Shown: positions 28,105 through 36,813 of the stretch, piece by piece | Position numbering within the stretch: the first letter of the stretch is position 1 | Layout of the letters: each line of letters begins with the position of its first letter | DNA from: Roseiarcus sp963776665 | GTDB lineage: Bacteria; Pseudomonadota; Alphaproteobacteria; Rhizobiales; Beijerinckiaceae | DNA length: 64,000 nucleotides | Assembly: GCA_963776665.1 (NCBI GenBank) | Contig: CAVZNQ010000013.1 | Span: 186,001 to 250,000 of the forward strand | Reading direction: 5' to 3' | Position numbers and translations under genes: made by a program | Notes under the pieces: model-generated | Database searches by the model: none | The model's input: the letters and a program-made list of their open reading frames with translations, nothing else | What the model was told of the DNA's origin: nothing

Positions 28105-28808
28105 TGCGTCTTGACGTTCTCAAGGCGATGAATTCGGCGCGAGCCGAGCGACGCGCGGGCGCCATCGTCACCCGTCTTGCGGACGGCGAGCAGCGGTTCG
28201 TCCCTGCCGAACGGATCGACGCCGATCCCCTCGGCCTCCAGCTGGAGGCTGCCCTGCGCATGGGCAAAAGCGCCGCTGTTTCGGTCGAGGGCCAGGATTA
28301 TTTTCTTACCGTCCAGGCGCCCGCGCCGCGACTGGTCATGATCGGGGCCGTGCATATCTCGCAGGCGCTGGCGCCGATGGCGCGGATCGCCGGCCTCGAC
28401 GTCTCGATCATCGATCCGCGCACCGCCTTCGCAACGCCGGACCGCTTTCCCGATACTCCGATCCTCGCCAAATGGCCGGACGAAGCCCTCGTCGAGGCGC
28501 CGCTCGACCGCTATACGGCAGTCTGCCTCCTGACCCACGACCCCAAGATCGACGACCCGGCGCTGATGATCGCGCTTCATGCCGACTGCTTCTACATCGG
28601 CGCGCTCGGCTCGCGAAAGACCCACGCCAAGAGGGTCGAGCGCATGCGGGCCCAAGGCTTCGATGAAGCAGCGCTGGCGCGGATCCACGCGCCGATCGGG
28701 CTCGACATCGGCGCGGTCAGCCCGGCTGAAATCGCAGTGTCGATCATCGGCGAGATCGTCGCTTCGTTGCGCAAGAAGCCTTTGCGCGCCGAAAGCGCGG
28801 CGGCATGA
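28104..28808 (+). CDS. XdhC C-terminal (Rossmann) domain protein
   Basis: 234-residue second half of XdhC. The C-terminal Rossmann domain starts at APAPRLVMIGAVHISQALAPM and ends with the family segment FYIGALGSRKTHAKRVERM and LARIHAPIGLDIGAVSPAEIA. The nucleotide loop reads GAVHIS where many members have GAGHVA. With the preceding small gene it reconstitutes the complete cofactor chaperone; the one-base overlap suggests equal production of both halves. Confidence 0.93.
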   Translation: MRLDVLKAMNSARAERRAGAIVTRLADGEQRFVPAERIDADPLGLQLEAALRMGKSAAVSVEGQDYFLTVQAPAPRLVMIGAVHISQALAPMARIAGLDVSIIDPRTAFATPDRFPDTPILAKWPDEALVEAPLDRYTAVCLLTHDPKIDDPALMIALHADCFYIGALGSRKTHAKRVERMRAQGFDEAALARIHAPIGLDIGAVSPAEIAVSIIGEIVASLRKKPLRAESAAA

Positions 28809-29809
28809 AATTCGGGTTGACGCCAATCGAGGACGCCGAGGGCGCGGTGCTCGCGCACGGGGTGCGGATCGACGGCGCCCAACTCAAGAAGGGCGACACT
28901 CTGACCCGCGAGCGTCGGCGAGCGTTGGCGGCGGCGGGCGTGGCGAGCGTCGTGGCGGCGCGCCTTGAGCACGGCGACGTCGGCGAGGACGAGGCGGCGC
29001 TCGCGGTCGCCGAGCGTCTGGCCGGCGCGAACCTGCGCCGCTCGGCGCCGTTCACGGGACGGGTCAACCTGTTCGCGCGGGCGGCGGGGCTGGCGATCAT
29101 CGCCGCCGAGGCGATCGATCGGGTCAACGCCGTCGACGAGGCGATCACCGTCGCGACCCTGCCGCCCAATCGCGCCGTCGCCGATGGCGATATGGTCGCG
29201 ACCGTCAAGATCATTCCGTTCGCAGTTCCCCTCCAGACGCTTGAGGCCGCGCTGGCGGCGCTGGGCGGGGCGGGCGCGCTCGCGGTTCAGCCCTTCCGGC
29301 CAATGCGCATCGGGGTGGTCTCGACGATGCTTCCGGGACTGAAGGCGAGCGTCGTGGCCAAGACGCTGAAGGCCCTCGAAGCGCGCATTGCGCCGGCCGG
29401 AGCGCGCATCGTCGCGCAGGAGACCGTCCCGCACGAAGTCGGGCCGCTGGCGAAAGCGCTGGGCCGGCTCATCGACGGCAGCGACGCGATCGTCGCGTTC
29501 GGGGCGTCCGCGATCACCGACCGCCGCGATGTCATTCCTGCTGCGATCGAAGCGATAGGAGGGCGCATCGAGCGGTTCGGCATGCCCGTCGATCCCGGCA
29601 ATCTGCTCCTCCTCGCGGAGCGCGGCGGAATTCCGATCATCGGCGCGCCGGGCTGCGCCCGGTCGCCGAAAGAGAACGGCTTCGACTGGGTCCTGCAGCG
29701 GGTGCTCGCCGGGGCGCCGATCTGCGACGCGGATATCCGCGCAATGGGCGTCGGCGGCCTCCTGATGGAGATCGGCATACGCCCGCAGCCTCGCGCGCCC
29801 GGTGACTAG
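28805..29809 (+). CDS. MoeA-like molybdopterin-binding protein
   Basis: 334-residue protein of the molybdopterin-binding type found in cox clusters before a MocA gene. The N-terminal MKFGLTPIEDAEGAVLAHG is characteristic; the C-terminal half has the MoCF/MogA-like fold with AIVAFGASAITDRRDVIPAA and GMPVDPGNLLLL. It may bind or modify the cofactor before cytidylylation. It overlaps the XdhC gene by 4 bases and the next gene by 8. It lacks the full-length MoeA domain set, so molybdate insertion is not assured. Confidence 0.85.
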   Translation: MKFGLTPIEDAEGAVLAHGVRIDGAQLKKGDTLTRERRRALAAAGVASVVAARLEHGDVGEDEAALAVAERLAGANLRRSAPFTGRVNLFARAAGLAIIAAEAIDRVNAVDEAITVATLPPNRAVADGDMVATVKIIPFAVPLQTLEAALAALGGAGALAVQPFRPMRIGVVSTMLPGLKASVVAKTLKALEARIAPAGARIVAQETVPHEVGPLAKALGRLIDGSDAIVAFGASAITDRRDVIPAAIEAIGGRIERFGMPVDPGNLLLLAERGGIPIIGAPGCARSPKENGFDWVLQRVLAGAPICDADIRAMGVGGLLMEIGIRPQPRAPGD

Positions 29810-30425
29810 GATCGGCGCCATCGTGCTTGCGGCGGGGCGGTCGTCGCGCTTTCGCGCCGCCGGCGGCTTGGCGACGACGAAACTCGTCGAGAAGCTCGGC
29901 GGCAGACAGATCGTACGGATGGCGGCGGAAGCCGCGCTCGGATCCAGCGCCCGTCCGGTCATCGTCGTGACTGGCCATGCTCGAACCTCGGTTGAGGCGG
30001 CGCTCGCCGGCCTTGACGTCGAAACCGCCTACAATCCGGAGTTTGCGAGCGGCCTCGCGTCGTCGCTGAAGGCCGGGCTTTCGGCGATGCCGCGCGATGT
30101 CGCGGGCGCGCTCGTGCTCCTTGGCGACATGCCGTGGATCGAAGCGCGGCTGATCGATGCCCTGATCGCGGGCTTCCTGGCGAGTGCGCCGGCGCTGGCC
30201 GCGGCGCCGATCAATGAAGGACGGCGCGGCAACCCGGTGCTGCTCGGGCGAGGCTTGTTCGAGGCGGCGATGCGTCTTGAAGGCGACGCGGGCGCGCGGC
30301 GGCTTATCGACGCGCTCAAGCCGGGCGAGCTCGTCGAAATCGACGCTCCGGGGGCCGGGGCGACCGTCGACATCGATACGCCAGGCGACCTCGCCGCTGC
30401 TCGCAGGGCGGGAAGCGGCTCCTGA
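29802..30425 (+). CDS. MobA/MocA-like nucleotidyltransferase
   Basis: 207-residue NTP transferase, probably CTP:molybdopterin cytidylyltransferase (MocA) producing the cytosine dinucleotide cofactor used by this hydroxylase class. Signature loop IVLAAGRSSRF at residues 6-16 followed by K of TTKLVEKLGG; LLGDMPWIEARLIDALI holds the metal-binding Asp; NEGRRGNPVLLGR is the substrate loop; ending VDIDTPGDLAAA. GTG start overlaps the MoeA-like gene by 8 bases. Last gene of the operon. Confidence 0.92.
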   Translation: MTRIGAIVLAAGRSSRFRAAGGLATTKLVEKLGGRQIVRMAAEAALGSSARPVIVVTGHARTSVEAALAGLDVETAYNPEFASGLASSLKAGLSAMPRDVAGALVLLGDMPWIEARLIDALIAGFLASAPALAAAPINEGRRGNPVLLGRGLFEAAMRLEGDAGARRLIDALKPGELVEIDAPGAGATVDIDTPGDLAAARRAGSGS

Positions 30426-30459
30426 AAGCCCGTGCGGCCGGTCGGCCGCCGGGCCGGGA

Positions 30460-30600
30460 ATGCCCGATCCGGCGCGGGCAACAAAAACCAAATCGCCCGC
30501 AACAAAGGCCAAGCCGGCCGCAACGAAATCAAAGCCCAGCGCAACAGAAACCAAGGCCAGCGCAACAAAAGCAAAATGCAAACTCGATAGTTTTCAATGA
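30460..30600 (+). CDS. Possible 46-residue Lys/Thr/Ala-rich heptad protein
   Basis: A short frame starting ATG at 30460 and ending TGA at 30600 encodes MPDPAR, five heptads of the form ATKxKxx, and LDSFQ. The composition resembles histone H1-type or nucleoid-binding basic tails. The ribosome binding site (CGGGA) is weak and no homologue is known to me, so it may be an untranslated minisatellite. Confidence 0.25.
   Translation: MPDPARATKTKSPATKAKPAATKSKPSATETKASATKAKCKLDSFQ
30478..30582 (+). repeat. Five-unit 21-bp tandem repeat
   Basis: Units at 30478, 30499, 30520, 30541 and 30562, each beginning GCAAC and rich in A and C (GCAACAAAAGCAAAA type). They are degenerate but exactly 21 bases each, so a reading frame is preserved through all of them. 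Confidence 0.85.
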
Positions 30601-30772
30601 CTTAGACCAAAAACGAAGGCCAGTCGAACCGGGCGCCGCTCCTGCGGCCCCCTTGCGGCCCTCGATCGGACTTTCCCGCTGAGGATAGCGTGGAATTTCT
30701 GATTATGGCAAGAACATTTTCGATTTTTTCGTCTGTCGCCGTCTTCGTGTCGTCGCGTTCGTGCGGCGGCGG

Positions 30773-31585
30773 TCAGATCAGCTTCATTCCCCGCAGCGAC
30801 GCATGCCCGTCGCGGCCGACGATGATGTGGTCGTGGACGGCGAGGCCCAATGTCTTGGCGACGGCGATGATCTCCAGCGTCATCTTGACGTCCTGGGTCG
30901 ATGGCGTCGGATCGCCCGAGGGGTGATTATGCACCAGCACGATCGCGGTCGCCGACAGTTCGAGCGCCCGGCGCATCACTTCGCGCGGATAGACCGGCGT
31001 GTGATCGACGGTGCCCGACCCCTGGACCTCATCGGCGATCAGCCCGTTCTTCCGGTCGAGAAAGAGGATCCGGAATATCTCACGGCCCTCGAACGCCATC
31101 GAAGTGCGGCAATAGTCGATCACCTCGCTCCATGAGCCCATCGGCAGCCGCTTCTTGACCGCGCCCCTGGCGAAGCGCTGCGCGGCGGCCTCGACGATCT
31201 TGAACTCGCCGACCGCGCCCGCGCTCATCCCCTCGACTTCGGCCAGCCGGCGCGGCTCCGCCGCGATCGCCTCGGCGAACGAGCCGAAGCGGGCGATGAG
31301 CGCCTTCGCCAGCGGCTTCACGTCGCGGCGCGGGATGGCCCGGAAAAGGATCAGTTCGAGGAGTTCGTAATCGGCGAGGGCGCCGGCGCCGGCTTCCCTG
31401 AGGCGCGACCTGAGCCGCTCGCGGTGCCCATGATAGTGCGGCGCTTCGCCCTCGCCGCTCTCCGGTTCCGGTCGCGAGGGCGGCCCCGCCGCCACCGGCG
31501 CGGACGCGCCGGCCTCATGCAGCTGATTGCGCCGTCCCCCGCGGCGCCCTTGAGTTCCCGCCCCCTTCCCCGCTTCCGGGGTCAT
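30773..31585 (-). CDS. radC: RadC family JAB/MPN protein
   Basis: 270-residue protein of the RadC family, whose C-terminal domain is a JAMM metalloprotease-like fold: HNHPSGDPTPSTQD carries the HxHPSG...D zinc ligands. The N-terminal helix-hairpin-helix-like part LADYELLELILFRAIPRRDV and MRRALELSATAIVLV are standard. A 50-residue disordered lead precedes the family core. The biological role of RadC is unsettled; a DNA repair role has been disputed. It overlaps the map stop by 4 bases. Confidence 0.93.
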   Translation of the reverse strand: MTPEAGKGAGTQGRRGGRRNQLHEAGASAPVAAGPPSRPEPESGEGEAPHYHGHRERLRSRLREAGAGALADYELLELILFRAIPRRDVKPLAKALIARFGSFAEAIAAEPRRLAEVEGMSAGAVGEFKIVEAAAQRFARGAVKKRLPMGSWSEVIDYCRTSMAFEGREIFRILFLDRKNGLIADEVQGSGTVDHTPVYPREVMRRALELSATAIVLVHNHPSGDPTPSTQDVKMTLEIIAVAKTLGLAVHDHIIVGRDGHASLRGMKLI

Positions 31586-32415
31586 CGGATCGGCGCGCGG
31601 TCGGCCCCCGTGGGCGAAAGGGTGAAAATCTCGTACCCCGTCTCGGTCACCCCGACCGTATGCTCGAATTGCGCCGACAGCGACCGGTCGCGGGTCACCG
31701 CCGTCCAGCCGTCGGAGAGAATCTTCACCCCGTAGCCGCCGAGATTGATCATCGGCTCGACGGTGAAAAACATTCCCGGGCGAAGCGGAACGCCTTCGCC
31801 CTTCCGGCCAACATGGAGGATGTTCGGCTCGTCATGGAACAGTCGGCCGAGGCCGTGGCCGCAGAAATCGCGCACGACCGAGCAGCGCTCCGCCTCGGCG
31901 TAGGTCTGGATGGCGAAACCGATGTCGCCCGTGGTCCCGCCGGGCTTGATCGCCTCGATCCCTCGCATCATCGCCTCATAGGTGACGTCGATCAGGCGCT
32001 GCGCGCGGCGCGGCGCTTCGCCGGCGACGAACATCCGGCTCGCGTCGCCATGCCAGCCGTCGACGATCAGGGTCACGTCGATGTTGAGGATGTCGCCGTC
32101 GCGTAACGGCTTATCGTCGGGAATGCCGTGGCAGACCACGTGGTTGATCGAAGTGCAGATCGACTTTCGATAGCCGCGATAGTTGAGCGGCGCCGGATAG
32201 GCGTCGTGGTCGCGCGCGAACTCGAACACGAACCGGTCGAGACTCGCGGTCGTGACCCCCGGCTTGACGAGCGGCCCGATGAGGTCGAGCGCCTCGGCGG
32301 TCAGCGCGCCCGCCTTGCGCATCGGGGCGAAATCCTCCGGCCGATAGAGCCGGATCTGCCCGCTGCGGCGGCCGACCTTGTCCCCCGCCTGCACAAATGT
32401 CGTCGACGTCGTCAC
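31582..32415 (-). CDS. map: Type I methionine aminopeptidase
   Basis: Removes the initiator methionine from nascent proteins. Metal ligands are visible in order: Asp in NIDVTLIVDGWHGDASRMF (two), His in FCGHGLGRLFHDEP, Glu in FTVEPMINLGG and Glu in SAQFEHTVGVTE. GTG at 32415, preceded by AGGGAA, gives 277 residues; an ATG 63 bases upstream would add a lead without family similarity. Followed by radC with a 4-base overlap, so the two are co-transcribed. Confidence 0.96.
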   Translation of the reverse strand: MTTSTTFVQAGDKVGRRSGQIRLYRPEDFAPMRKAGALTAEALDLIGPLVKPGVTTASLDRFVFEFARDHDAYPAPLNYRGYRKSICTSINHVVCHGIPDDKPLRDGDILNIDVTLIVDGWHGDASRMFVAGEAPRRAQRLIDVTYEAMMRGIEAIKPGGTTGDIGFAIQTYAEAERCSVVRDFCGHGLGRLFHDEPNILHVGRKGEGVPLRPGMFFTVEPMINLGGYGVKILSDGWTAVTRDRSLSAQFEHTVGVTETGYEIFTLSPTGADRAPIR

Positions 32416-32591
32416 CGCAGCGTTCCCTTGGCCGTCGTTCGGAAAGCTTACACATATGCCCTGCTTCGCGCCGAACACAAGGCGCCGGCGCGGGCGCGCA
32501 AGGATTCCTCCGCGCCCGGGCGGCGGGCGGCGGACTTTCCCCGGCTTCGTGGTAGCCTTGCGCCTTGCCGGCGCGCCTCAGGAACCTCGCG

Positions 32592-33344
32592 ATGGACAGA
32601 CCGACGACCGTAACCGCAGCCGTGCTCCTGATCGGCGACGAAATCCTCTCCGGCCGCACCAAGGACCGCAACCTCGGCTATATCGCGGAATATTTGGCGA
32701 AGATCGGCGTCGACGTGCGCGAGGCGCGCGTGGTTCCGGATGTTGAGGACGAGATCGTCCTCGCCCTCGATGCGCTGAGGGCGCGTTACGACTATGTGCT
32801 CACGACCGGGGGCATCGGGCCGACCCACGACGACATCACCGCCGACGCGGTGGCGCGGGCGTTCGGGGTCGGAATCGGCGAGGACCCGCGGGTGATCGCC
32901 GCCATGCTTCAGCGCTATGCGCCGGGCGAACTGACGCCCGCGCGGCGGCGCATGGCGCGCATCCCGGACACGGCGGAATTGATCGAGAACCCGGTCTCGA
33001 TCGCGCCGGGTTTTCGCATCGGCAATGTGTATGTCATGGCCGGCGTCCCAGCCGTCATGCAGGCGATGCTCGATTTCGCCGTGAAGACGATGAAGACGGG
33101 CGCCGCAATGCAGGTCGAGACGATCGAGGCGGGCGGGGTGCCCGAGGGCCTCTACGGCGATCCGCTCGGGGCGATCGCCGCCGCCCACAAGGACGTGTCG
33201 ATAGGCTCCTACCCGTCTTACAAGGACGGGCGCTTCGCCAACCAGATCGTGGTGCGCGGCAAGGACGAAGGGGCCGTCGCGGCGGCGAAGGCGGCGGTCG
33301 GGGCCATGATCGCCAGTTTTTCCGGCGACCCCGCGGCGCGCTGA
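32592..33344 (+). CDS. CinA-like/MoCF-domain molybdopterin-binding protein
   Basis: 250-residue protein with the MogA/CinA N-terminal fold: AAVLLIGDEILSGRTKDRNL, the ligand loop VLTTGGIGPTHDDITADAVA, and VYVMAGVPAVMQAMLD. It corresponds to the short CinA-type proteins of alphaproteobacteria that lack the C-terminal nicotinamide-mononucleotide deamidase domain. AGGAA lies 9 bases before the ATG at 32592. Function is not established; nucleotide pyrophosphatase activity is known for some CinA relatives. It is divergent from map. Confidence 0.9.
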   Translation: MDRPTTVTAAVLLIGDEILSGRTKDRNLGYIAEYLAKIGVDVREARVVPDVEDEIVLALDALRARYDYVLTTGGIGPTHDDITADAVARAFGVGIGEDPRVIAAMLQRYAPGELTPARRRMARIPDTAELIENPVSIAPGFRIGNVYVMAGVPAVMQAMLDFAVKTMKTGAAMQVETIEAGGVPEGLYGDPLGAIAAAHKDVSIGSYPSYKDGRFANQIVVRGKDEGAVAAAKAAVGAMIASFSGDPAAR

Positions 33345-33443
33345 CCCCGAGACGCCGAAAGATGTTGATGCGAGGCGGCGTCGGCTCGCCCCGCGCCGCC
33401 GCCCTTGCTATGGAGAATGCGATTCGAGGCCAGGGAGCCAACG

Positions 33444-33938
33444 GTGACCACTGCCCGCGACAAGGCCTTTCCGGTTTCATGGGACCAGTTCCACCGCGAC
33501 GCGCGCGCGCTCGCCTGGCGCCTCGCCTCGGCCGGCCCGTTCGGCGCTATCGTCGCCATCACCCGCGGCGGTCTCGTGCCCGCCGCGATCGTCGCGCGAG
33601 AGCTCGAGGTCAGGGTGATCGAGACCGTCTGCATCGCCTCCTATCACGACTATAAGACGCAAGGGGGACTCAAGGTCCTCAAAACGATCGCCGCCGAAGT
33701 TTCCAGGCTCGACGACGGGGCGAATATCCTCATCGTCGACGACCTCGTCGACACCGGCGCCACGGCCAAACTGGTGCGCGAGATGCTGCCGAGAGCGCAT
33801 TTCGCCACCGTCTACGCCAAGCCGCTCGGACGACCGATGGTCGACACCTTCGTCACCGAAGTGTCGCAGGACACCTGGATCTATTTCCCCTGGGACATGG
33901 GCCTCGCCTTCCAGCCGCCGATCGCCGGCCCCGGCTGA
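33444..33938 (+). CDS. gpt: Xanthine-guanine phosphoribosyltransferase
   Basis: Purine salvage enzyme converting xanthine, guanine or hypoxanthine with PRPP to nucleotides. PRPP loop ILIVDDLVDTGATAKLVREM, start VSWDQFHRDARALAWRL, and base-binding end DTWIYFPWDMGLAFQPPIA (XGPRT-specific W). GTG at 33444 with AGGGAG upstream gives 164 residues, near the E. coli length of 152. Confidence 0.95.
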   Translation: MTTARDKAFPVSWDQFHRDARALAWRLASAGPFGAIVAITRGGLVPAAIVARELEVRVIETVCIASYHDYKTQGGLKVLKTIAAEVSRLDDGANILIVDDLVDTGATAKLVREMLPRAHFATVYAKPLGRPMVDTFVTEVSQDTWIYFPWDMGLAFQPPIAGPG

Positions 33939-33996
33939 ATCGGCTCGCCGCCCGGGTTCATTTTCGCGCCAAAATGTGAAACAAGCGCGCTTTCGG

Positions 33997-34083
33997 GCGG
34001 ACGTGGCGAAACCGGTAGACGCAAGGGACTTAAAATCCCTCGGCCGCAAGGCTGTGCGGGTTCGACCCCCGCCGTCCGCACCA
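33997..34083 (+). tRNA. tRNA-Leu (anticodon UAA)
   Basis: Acceptor stem GCGGACG/CGTCCGC, discriminator A and encoded CCA (34081-34083). Anticodon stem AGGGA/TCCCT with loop CTTAAAA puts UAA at 34031-34033. The long variable arm CGGCCGCAAGGCTG marks a class II tRNA, and GCGGGTTCGACCCCCGC is the T arm. Confidence 0.97.
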
Positions 34084-34139
34084 GCGCATTGAACGGCCTT
34101 TAGGCCTTTCGCGATCCATCGCGTCCTGTAGCGTCAGGG

Positions 34140-34451
34140 CTAGCGAGCAGGCCCGCGGTCCGTCCCCTGGAAAAAGGACTGGGCGCAATAGGTGAGCTCG
34201 CAATCGCAATACTGACCGACATAGCAATATTGCGCGTCCTTCGTGCGAACGAAGGCCGGCTGCCCCGAGCAGTACGAGGAATGAAAGCTCGCGTAGGCGT
34301 TTCCCGTCGCAAGAACAGCTCCATCATTCCGGACGATATAGTTCTGGGCCTGGGCGCACGTCATTTTGAGCGAGTCGGGCGGCGGCGCGTCCGCCTCGGC
34401 GCCCTCGCAGAATGCAAGTGCCGCTAGCAAAGCGAAAAACGAGATTTTCAT
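34140..34451 (-). CDS. Small secreted cysteine-rich protein
   Basis: 103-residue protein with a signal peptide (MKISFFALLAALAFCEGAEA, cleavage near ADAPPPDS). The mature part has seven cysteines, mostly in the C-terminal cluster YCYVGQYCDCELTYC, which suggests disulfide bonding in the periplasm. The start at 34451 is chosen for the signal peptide. No family is recognised. It lies just beyond the tRNA gene, on the opposite strand. Confidence 0.65.
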   Translation of the reverse strand: MKISFFALLAALAFCEGAEADAPPPDSLKMTCAQAQNYIVRNDGAVLATGNAYASFHSSYCSGQPAFVRTKDAQYCYVGQYCDCELTYCAQSFFQGTDRGPAR

Positions 34452-34607
34452 GCAGATTACCGGTTCGTGAAGCCCGATCTCGAGCGTCGGTGAGAAAGCG
34501 CGAAGCAAGGGAAAGCTTGCTCGGTCAAGGGCGTCATGAGCGCCGTCGGCGCTTCACCAGTTGCAGCGGCGACACTCGCGCAGATGCCAGCTGCCTGGGG
34601 GCACCGC

Positions 34608-34874
34608 CTACGCCGCGATTCGCTTTGCGGGACTGCCCGCATGATGCTCGTCGAGCGGCTCGTCGAGTTCCAGGCCGTCAGGCAGCATGATGACAGATTG
34701 CGGGCGGCGCTGGCATTCATACATCGCAAACCTGATCGCCTCAGTCCGATTTGCGAACAGGCCGCCGCACAGGCTCCGTGCGTCCTTGACCACCCAACGA
34801 CCGGCTCGATCCCGCCCGATGAAGAGGCACGACAGACTTGTGGCGGGAGCCGCCTTGATGTCTTGCTGAATCAT
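34608..34874 (-). CDS. Conserved hypothetical protein
   Basis: 88-residue cytoplasmic protein. The core CLFIGRDRAGRWVVKDARSL, CGGLFANRTEAIRFAMYE and QSVIMLPDGLELD resembles short proteins widespread in Bradyrhizobium and relatives with the same CLFIGRD...WVV...GGLF...AL/IRFAM layout. No function is known. ATG at 34874; no operon partner. Confidence 0.65.
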   Translation of the reverse strand: MIQQDIKAAPATSLSCLFIGRDRAGRWVVKDARSLCGGLFANRTEAIRFAMYECQRRPQSVIMLPDGLELDEPLDEHHAGSPAKRIAA

Positions 34875-34962
34875 GACGTCACCTTGGTTGGGCGCGAGGG
34901 ACCCGAGATTTTTCTTGCGGCGGGCCGTCGCCTAAGGTCTTCGTCGGCTGCTAGGAGGGGCG

Positions 34963-35298
34963 TCAGACCAGGAACCCGGCCACAAGGGCGAAGCCGAGGC
35001 TAATTACCAGCAACAGCCCCAGACGGGTGAACATCTGCGATGGCGTCGGCGGGCCGAATTCATCCAGCAGGGCCGCGCGCCCTTGCGGATAGTTCACAGA
35101 GACCGGTTTACCCTTTCCCATCCGCCAGGCGCCGATGATCGCGGCGCCGAACGGGTATCCGCCGAGCCGAAGGAACTTGATCCGATCAAAGAACCCCTCG
35201 AAGGGCAGCGGCTCGGTTTCATACGGACCGTATCCGTCCAGACTTCGTGACCGCGGATCGTCCGATCTTACCGAGTCGGACCAAGAAAGCTTCGACAT
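34963..35298 (-). CDS. Small membrane-anchored hypothetical protein
   Basis: 111 residues from the ATG at 35298 (MSKLSWSDSVRSDD); ATGs at 35325 and 35328 in the same frame are alternatives. The N-terminal two thirds are hydrophilic, with GGYPFGAAIIGAWRMGKGKP, and the C-terminus is one hydrophobic helix LGLLLVISLGFALVAGFLV with no tail, a tail-anchored topology. No family recognised. Confidence 0.5.
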   Translation of the reverse strand: MSKLSWSDSVRSDDPRSRSLDGYGPYETEPLPFEGFFDRIKFLRLGGYPFGAAIIGAWRMGKGKPVSVNYPQGRAALLDEFGPPTPSQMFTRLGLLLVISLGFALVAGFLV

Positions 35299-35588
35299 TG
35301 CCGCGATTCCATTTCTCTCGCTCATCATGCCGACAACATGCGCTCGTCCGGATAAGCATTCGAGAGGGAAAACGGCGTCCAGGCGTAAGAGACCCGTAAG
35401 GCCCGCGAGGCCTGTCCTTCGCCGCGAACCGGCCATTGGCGAAAGCGATTTTTACTTGGCAAGATCGCGCGATCCGTCCGGTAACGCAGGCGTGATCGCC
35501 CACCTGAAACATTTTTGCCGCGGCGCGGTTTGCGCTAGCGGCGACCGGAGGTCGTCGCATGGCGAGCTAGGTGTGGTGGAGCGTGACG

Positions 35589-36401
35589 ATGGTTGACCGT
35601 TCTTTGATCTTTGACGTCGGCTGCAACGACGGTCAGGACTCTGATTTCTACCTGAAGAAGGGCTTCCGCGTGGTCGCGGTCGAAGCAAACCCCGCGCTAT
35701 GCGAGGGGCTCAGACGGCGTTTCGCCCAGGAAATCGCCGAAGGCCGCTTCATCCTGGTGTGCGAGGCGATTGCCGAACAGGCGGGCGAAGTCGAGTTTTA
35801 TCTCAACGAAATAGAGAATATTCGAAGTACGATCATGCCCGACCACGCCGACTTGGCCGCCGCGCTCGGAAGACCTCCGACAAAGACGGTCGTCCCGTCG
35901 ACAACCTTCCCGAAACTGATCGAGAAATTTGGCGTGCCGTATTTCATGAAGGTCGATATCGAGGGAGCGGACCTGCTTTGTCTTGAGGGTCTCACTCCCT
36001 TCGACGAACTTCCTCTCTTCCTTTCGACGGAATATCCGATGTCATTGACCGGACAAATTCGTGTATTATTTTTTCTGCGAAAACTGGGCTACCAGCGCTT
36101 CCAGGTGGTCGATCAAATGTCGGTCCCTTCGCAAGTCCCTCCGCGGCCGCCGCGCGAAGGTCGGTATGTCGACGTTAAGCTCGAGATCAATGGCTCAGGG
36201 TTATTCGGGAAGGAGTTGCCGGGCGGCGATTGGCTTACCTTGGACAGCGCAATCTTGCATTTTGTGAAGCTGTTTGCGCGCAACAAACGCATGGGCGTCC
36301 TGAGACGACTTCCGGTCATGAACCGTTTCGCCGGACATGGCTCCTGGTACGATATTCACGCGGCCCTGCCTGCCGCCGCTCGAAGCGCGGCGCAGAACTA
36401 A
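35589..36401 (+). CDS. FkbM family methyltransferase
   Basis: 270-residue SAM-dependent methyltransferase of the FkbM type, usually modifying sugars or lipids. SAM loop LIFDVGCNDGQDSDFYLKKG, acidic loop VVAVEANPALCEGL, and the FkbM signature FMKVDIEGADLLCLEGL. Start ATG 35589; a GTG 18 bases upstream is possible. The target cannot be inferred; no glycan cluster is adjacent. Confidence 0.88.
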   Translation: MVDRSLIFDVGCNDGQDSDFYLKKGFRVVAVEANPALCEGLRRRFAQEIAEGRFILVCEAIAEQAGEVEFYLNEIENIRSTIMPDHADLAAALGRPPTKTVVPSTTFPKLIEKFGVPYFMKVDIEGADLLCLEGLTPFDELPLFLSTEYPMSLTGQIRVLFFLRKLGYQRFQVVDQMSVPSQVPPRPPREGRYVDVKLEINGSGLFGKELPGGDWLTLDSAILHFVKLFARNKRMGVLRRLPVMNRFAGHGSWYDIHAALPAAARSAAQN

Positions 36402-36428
36402 ATCGTCGCGCTCGCTCGCCGAAGGACG

Positions 36429-36632
36429 TCAGGCGTCGTCCAATTCGTTCTCGAAATCCGCCAGGCCCTCAAGCTCCGGGAGCGAGCACGCCGCGCCGTT
36501 CTTCCGGACGACACGGACATTCGGCGCGCCCGATCTGGTGAGTTCGCGGACGCGATCGAGCGCCGCGGTCGCGGTCTCGACGTCCTCGACGCGCTCCTGA
36601 CTCGGCGGGCCGGAAATGATGCGAAAGCTCAT
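36429..36632 (-). CDS. Small hypothetical protein
   Basis: 67 residues starting MSFRIISGPPSQERVEDVET at 36632. Compact alpha/beta composition: a helix ETATAALDRVRELTRSG and a strand NVRVVRKNGAACSLPELEGL. Small proteins of this form occur in alphaproteobacterial genomes, without known function. Convergent with the FkbM gene. Confidence 0.5.
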   Translation of the reverse strand: MSFRIISGPPSQERVEDVETATAALDRVRELTRSGAPNVRVVRKNGAACSLPELEGLADFENELDDA

Positions 36633-36813
36633 GCCGCCAAGCCTATCACGTGGCCGCACGCGAGGTCCCCAAAAAAAGCGAACCCCGCGGAAGGCTGGGC
36701 GAAGCAAGGCGCGACGCAGGTCTGTCCCGGCCTTGCGGCGGCGGCGGGGTTACCGTAATCGCAGTCGTTTCGAGCGAACGCGCGCCCCCGCGTCTCCCGC
36801 ACGTTGCAGGCCC

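Larger units (their letters stand above)
30426..30772 (+). other. Intergenic region with tandem repeat
   Basis: 347 bases between the MocA-like gene and radC (convergent). It holds the 21-bp tandem repeat and the small repeat-coding frame described separately. The remaining 170 bases show nothing recognisable. Confidence 0.5.
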
